Source of the DNA: Thiohalobacter sp.
GTDB taxonomy: Bacteria; Pseudomonadota; Gammaproteobacteria; Thiohalobacterales; Thiohalobacteraceae
Length of the DNA: 16,015 nt
Direction: 5' to 3'
Assembly: GCA_027030825.1 (NCBI GenBank)
Contig: JALVEM010000061.1
Location: 1-16,015 of the forward strand
Of this stretch, positions 14,281 to 16,015 are shown piece after piece. Made by a program: the position numbers and the translations under genes. The notes under the pieces were generated by a model. The model saw only the letters and a program-made list of their open reading frames with translations. It ran no database searches and was not told the origin of the DNA. Each line of letters starts with the position of its first letter. Positions within the stretch are counted from its first letter, which is position 1.

Positions 14281-15687
14281 ATGGGTAGCATCCGGATCTT
14301 TCGCCACTACGTCCTTCTGCCCTTTCTGCTGCTCGGCATTCTGGAGTTCGCGGTCTTTGCGTTCTCCGTCTATGCCGGCGCCTGGCTGCGCTTCTCCGGC
14401 GATCACGAGGCCGCCTTCGCCAGCATCGGATGGCTGTTTCCGCGCGCCCTGCTGTATGCCAGCATCATGACGCTGGCCATGATCGCGGTCGGTTTGTACC
14501 AGACCCGCCTCCGCGAGGGCATGGTCGGCGTGCTGATTCGACTGGTCGCCGCCTATATTCTGGGCTCGGTGGCGCTGGCACTGATCTTCTATCTCTTCCC
14601 TTCGGTATTCATCGGCCGCGGCGCTCTGGGGCTGGCGTTGCTGGTTTCGCTGGCGCTGGTGCTCGTCATCCGGCTGCTGTTCTACCGGATCATCGATCTC
14701 GACACCCTGAAGCGACGCACCCTGGTGCTCGGCGCCGGCCGTCAGGCCCGCACCATCAACCAGCTGCGCCGCAAGACGGATCAGAGGAGCTTCCGGATCC
14801 TGGGGTACGTGCCCATGGCCGGAGAGGAGCGTCTGGTCCCCGAGGACAGGATCCTGGAGATTCCCGAAGGGAAATCGCTCGCCGATTTCTGCCGGGAGCT
14901 GCATGTGGACGAGATCGTTGTGGCCATCGACGACAGGCGACGGGGCATGCCCGTGGAAGATCTGCTCGATTGCCGCATCGGCGGGCTGCAGGTCGTGGAC
15001 GTGCAGACCTTCTTCGAGCGCGAACTCGGCAAGATCCGGATCGATCTGCTCACCCCGAGCTGGCTGGTGTTCTCCGACGGTTTCCAGATGAACCCCTTTC
15101 GAGACATGACCAAGCGTCTGCTGGACATCACTGCCAGTCTTCTGCTGCTCGGCGTCAGCTGGCCGTTCATGCTGCTCACCGTGATCGCCATCTGGCTCGA
15201 GGAAGGGGTGCGGGCGCCGATTCTCTACCGCCAGACGCGGGTGGGTGAAAACGGCGTTCCGTTCGAAGTGCTCAAGTTCCGCAGCATGCGGGTGGACGCC
15301 GAGAAGGATGGTGCGCGCTGGGCCAGCACCAACGACGACCGTGTGACCCGGGTCGGGCGCGTGATCCGCAAGTTCCGCATCGATGAACTGCCGCAGATCT
15401 TCAATGTGCTCAGGGGAGACATGAGCCTGGTCGGGCCTCGGCCGGAGCGCCCGGAGTTCGTCAGGGAGCTGGCGCGCCGGATTCCCTATTATGACGAGCG
15501 TCATCGGGTGAAGCCCGGGGTGACGGGCTGGGCGCAGCTGTGCTATCCCTATGGTTCGAGCGAACACGACGCCATGGAGAAACTGCAATACGATCTCTAC
15601 TACGTCAAGAATCACAGCTTTCTGCTCGATCTCCTGATCCTCCTTCAGACAGCAGAGGTCGTGCTCTGGGGCAAGGGGGCGAGATAG
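14281..15687 (+). CDS. PEP-CTERM/XrtA-associated sugar transferase (EpsB type)
   Basis: This 468-residue membrane protein matches the TIGR03013 type of sugar transferase that marks exosortase A (XrtA/PEP-CTERM) polysaccharide loci. It should transfer the first sugar phosphate to undecaprenyl phosphate for exopolysaccharide synthesis. It opens GSIRIFRHYVLLPFLLLGIL, then has four membrane helices to about residue 135. A Rossmann-like domain begins at RTLVLGAGRQARTI (146-159). A further helix near 280-305 leads into the bacterial sugar transferase domain, with YRQTRVGENG (316-325), LKFRSMR (331-337), IDELPQIFNVLRGDMSLVGP (367-386) and RPE (387-389). Length and domain order are those of the family, so the gene is intact. 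The ATG at 14281 has only a weak upstream CGGG. It is divergent from the ATPase gene, and a kinase gene follows 58 bases downstream. Confidence 0.93.
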   Translation: MGSIRIFRHYVLLPFLLLGILEFAVFAFSVYAGAWLRFSGDHEAAFASIGWLFPRALLYASIMTLAMIAVGLYQTRLREGMVGVLIRLVAAYILGSVALALIFYLFPSVFIGRGALGLALLVSLALVLVIRLLFYRIIDLDTLKRRTLVLGAGRQARTINQLRRKTDQRSFRILGYVPMAGEERLVPEDRILEIPEGKSLADFCRELHVDEIVVAIDDRRRGMPVEDLLDCRIGGLQVVDVQTFFERELGKIRIDLLTPSWLVFSDGFQMNPFRDMTKRLLDITASLLLLGVSWPFMLLTVIAIWLEEGVRAPILYRQTRVGENGVPFEVLKFRSMRVDAEKDGARWASTNDDRVTRVGRVIRKFRIDELPQIFNVLRGDMSLVGPRPERPEFVRELARRIPYYDERHRVKPGVTGWAQLCYPYGSSEHDAMEKLQYDLYYVKNHSFLLDLLILLQTAEVVLWGKGAR

Positions 15688-15745
15688 TTTCGTCCCGGAC
15701 AGCCTGTCGGTGGCGGCGGCCGTTCACCGATCGGCGGCGCACGGG

Positions 15746-16015
15746 ATGCTCATGAAGGTGATCGCCGAGCTGGCCTTCCTGGTTGCCGCTGGCGGTTTTC
15801 TGCTGCTCGCTATTCTGGCGCTTGCGCGTCGCCGTCGCCTGCCTGCGTCCACGATCTTCGTGCTCGCCGGTCTTGCCACGGCCCTGTGGCTGGTCGTGCA
15901 GAATCTCTATCTCGCGGATCTTCTGCAAAGCGGCCTGTGGATGCTGACGACCGAGGCGCTTCGCGATCTCGGATGGCTGGCGCTGCTCTCGGATCTTCTG
16001 CCGGCCTCGCGACGG
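15746..16015 (+). CDS. PrsK-type XrtA-system histidine kinase, 5' part
   Basis: This open frame runs off the right edge, giving 90 residues. It starts MLMKVIAELAFLVAAGGFLL and holds two or three hydrophobic helices (about 6-25, 36-53 and 75-87), a short basic loop RRRR and the pattern TEALRDLGWLALLSDLL. That pattern resembles the multi-helix N-terminal sensor region of the PrsK histidine kinase, which normally sits beside the TIGR03013 sugar transferase in exosortase A loci together with the regulator PrsR. No kinase motif is inside the window, so the name rests on the N-terminal pattern and on context. Two in-frame ATGs compete (15746 and 15752); GGGA at 15743-15746 fits the second better. 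A GTG at 15710 is also possible. Confidence 0.62.
   Translation, partial: MLMKVIAELAFLVAAGGFLLLAILALARRRRLPASTIFVLAGLATALWLVVQNLYLADLLQSGLWMLTTEALRDLGWLALLSDLLPASRR

Noticed and set aside
14233..15615. A 460-codon minus-strand open frame opposite the sugar transferase
   Set aside because: It is low-complexity and Gln/His/Glu-rich with no family likeness, and it lies antisense to a clearly recognised gene.

Overview
The window is a chromosomal stretch of high-GC DNA, densely packed with genes and strongly biased to G or C at third codon positions. It most likely comes from a gammaproteobacterium of the Chromatiales/sulfur-oxidiser type. This is inferred from the yggT-yggU pair, RimO, a Rof homologue, DUF4426, DUF4124 and DUF3135 proteins, a Crc-like nuclease back-to-back with pyrE, and the start of an exosortase (XrtA/PEP-CTERM) polysaccharide locus. 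No rRNA, tRNA, CRISPR array, transposase or phage gene was seen.

Layout. (1) 2-591: the tail of the yggT-yggU operon. (2) 710-2686: a large dynamin-type GTPase. (3) 2687-3548: an 860-base non-coding region full of short tandem repeats and hairpin-forming palindromic repeats, the only sizeable gene-free stretch. (4) 3549-6937: a secreted DUF4426 protein converges on a TauE/SafE-like membrane protein, which is translationally coupled to an exonuclease III/Crc-like protein. That protein is divergent from pyrE, and pyrE converges on a second TauE/SafE permease. (5) 6991-9150: a secreted DUF4124 coiled-coil protein converges, with a long overlap, on a secreted thermonuclease. Upstream of the nuclease lie rpmE (ribosomal protein L31) and a DUF3135 gene, all on the minus strand. 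(6) 9362-11346: rimO and an unrecognised 126-residue gene on the plus strand converge on a Rof-like Rho inhibitor. (7) 11386-14097: a P2-type cation-pumping ATPase. (8) 14281-16015: an EpsB-type sugar transferase and the start of a PrsK-type histidine kinase, the edge of an exosortase/PEP-CTERM locus.

All four convergent gene pairs overlap at their 3' ends (11, 11, 127 and 12 bases), so none leaves room for a conventional bidirectional terminator between stop codons. The clearest intrinsic terminator is a perfect 13-bp hairpin that lies inside the signal-peptide codons of the thermonuclease, just after rpmE. Convincing sigma-70-like promoters precede rpmE and rimO, and weaker extended -10 elements precede pyrE, the second permease and rof.

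Most genes are core housekeeping or conserved hypothetical genes. The items of most interest are the Crc-position nuclease with an apparently intact active site, the dynamin-like GTPase with an altered Walker A motif, the terminator-in-gene arrangement, the paired palindromic repeats, and the exosortase locus that continues past the right edge. I did not find an unambiguous new multi-gene system.
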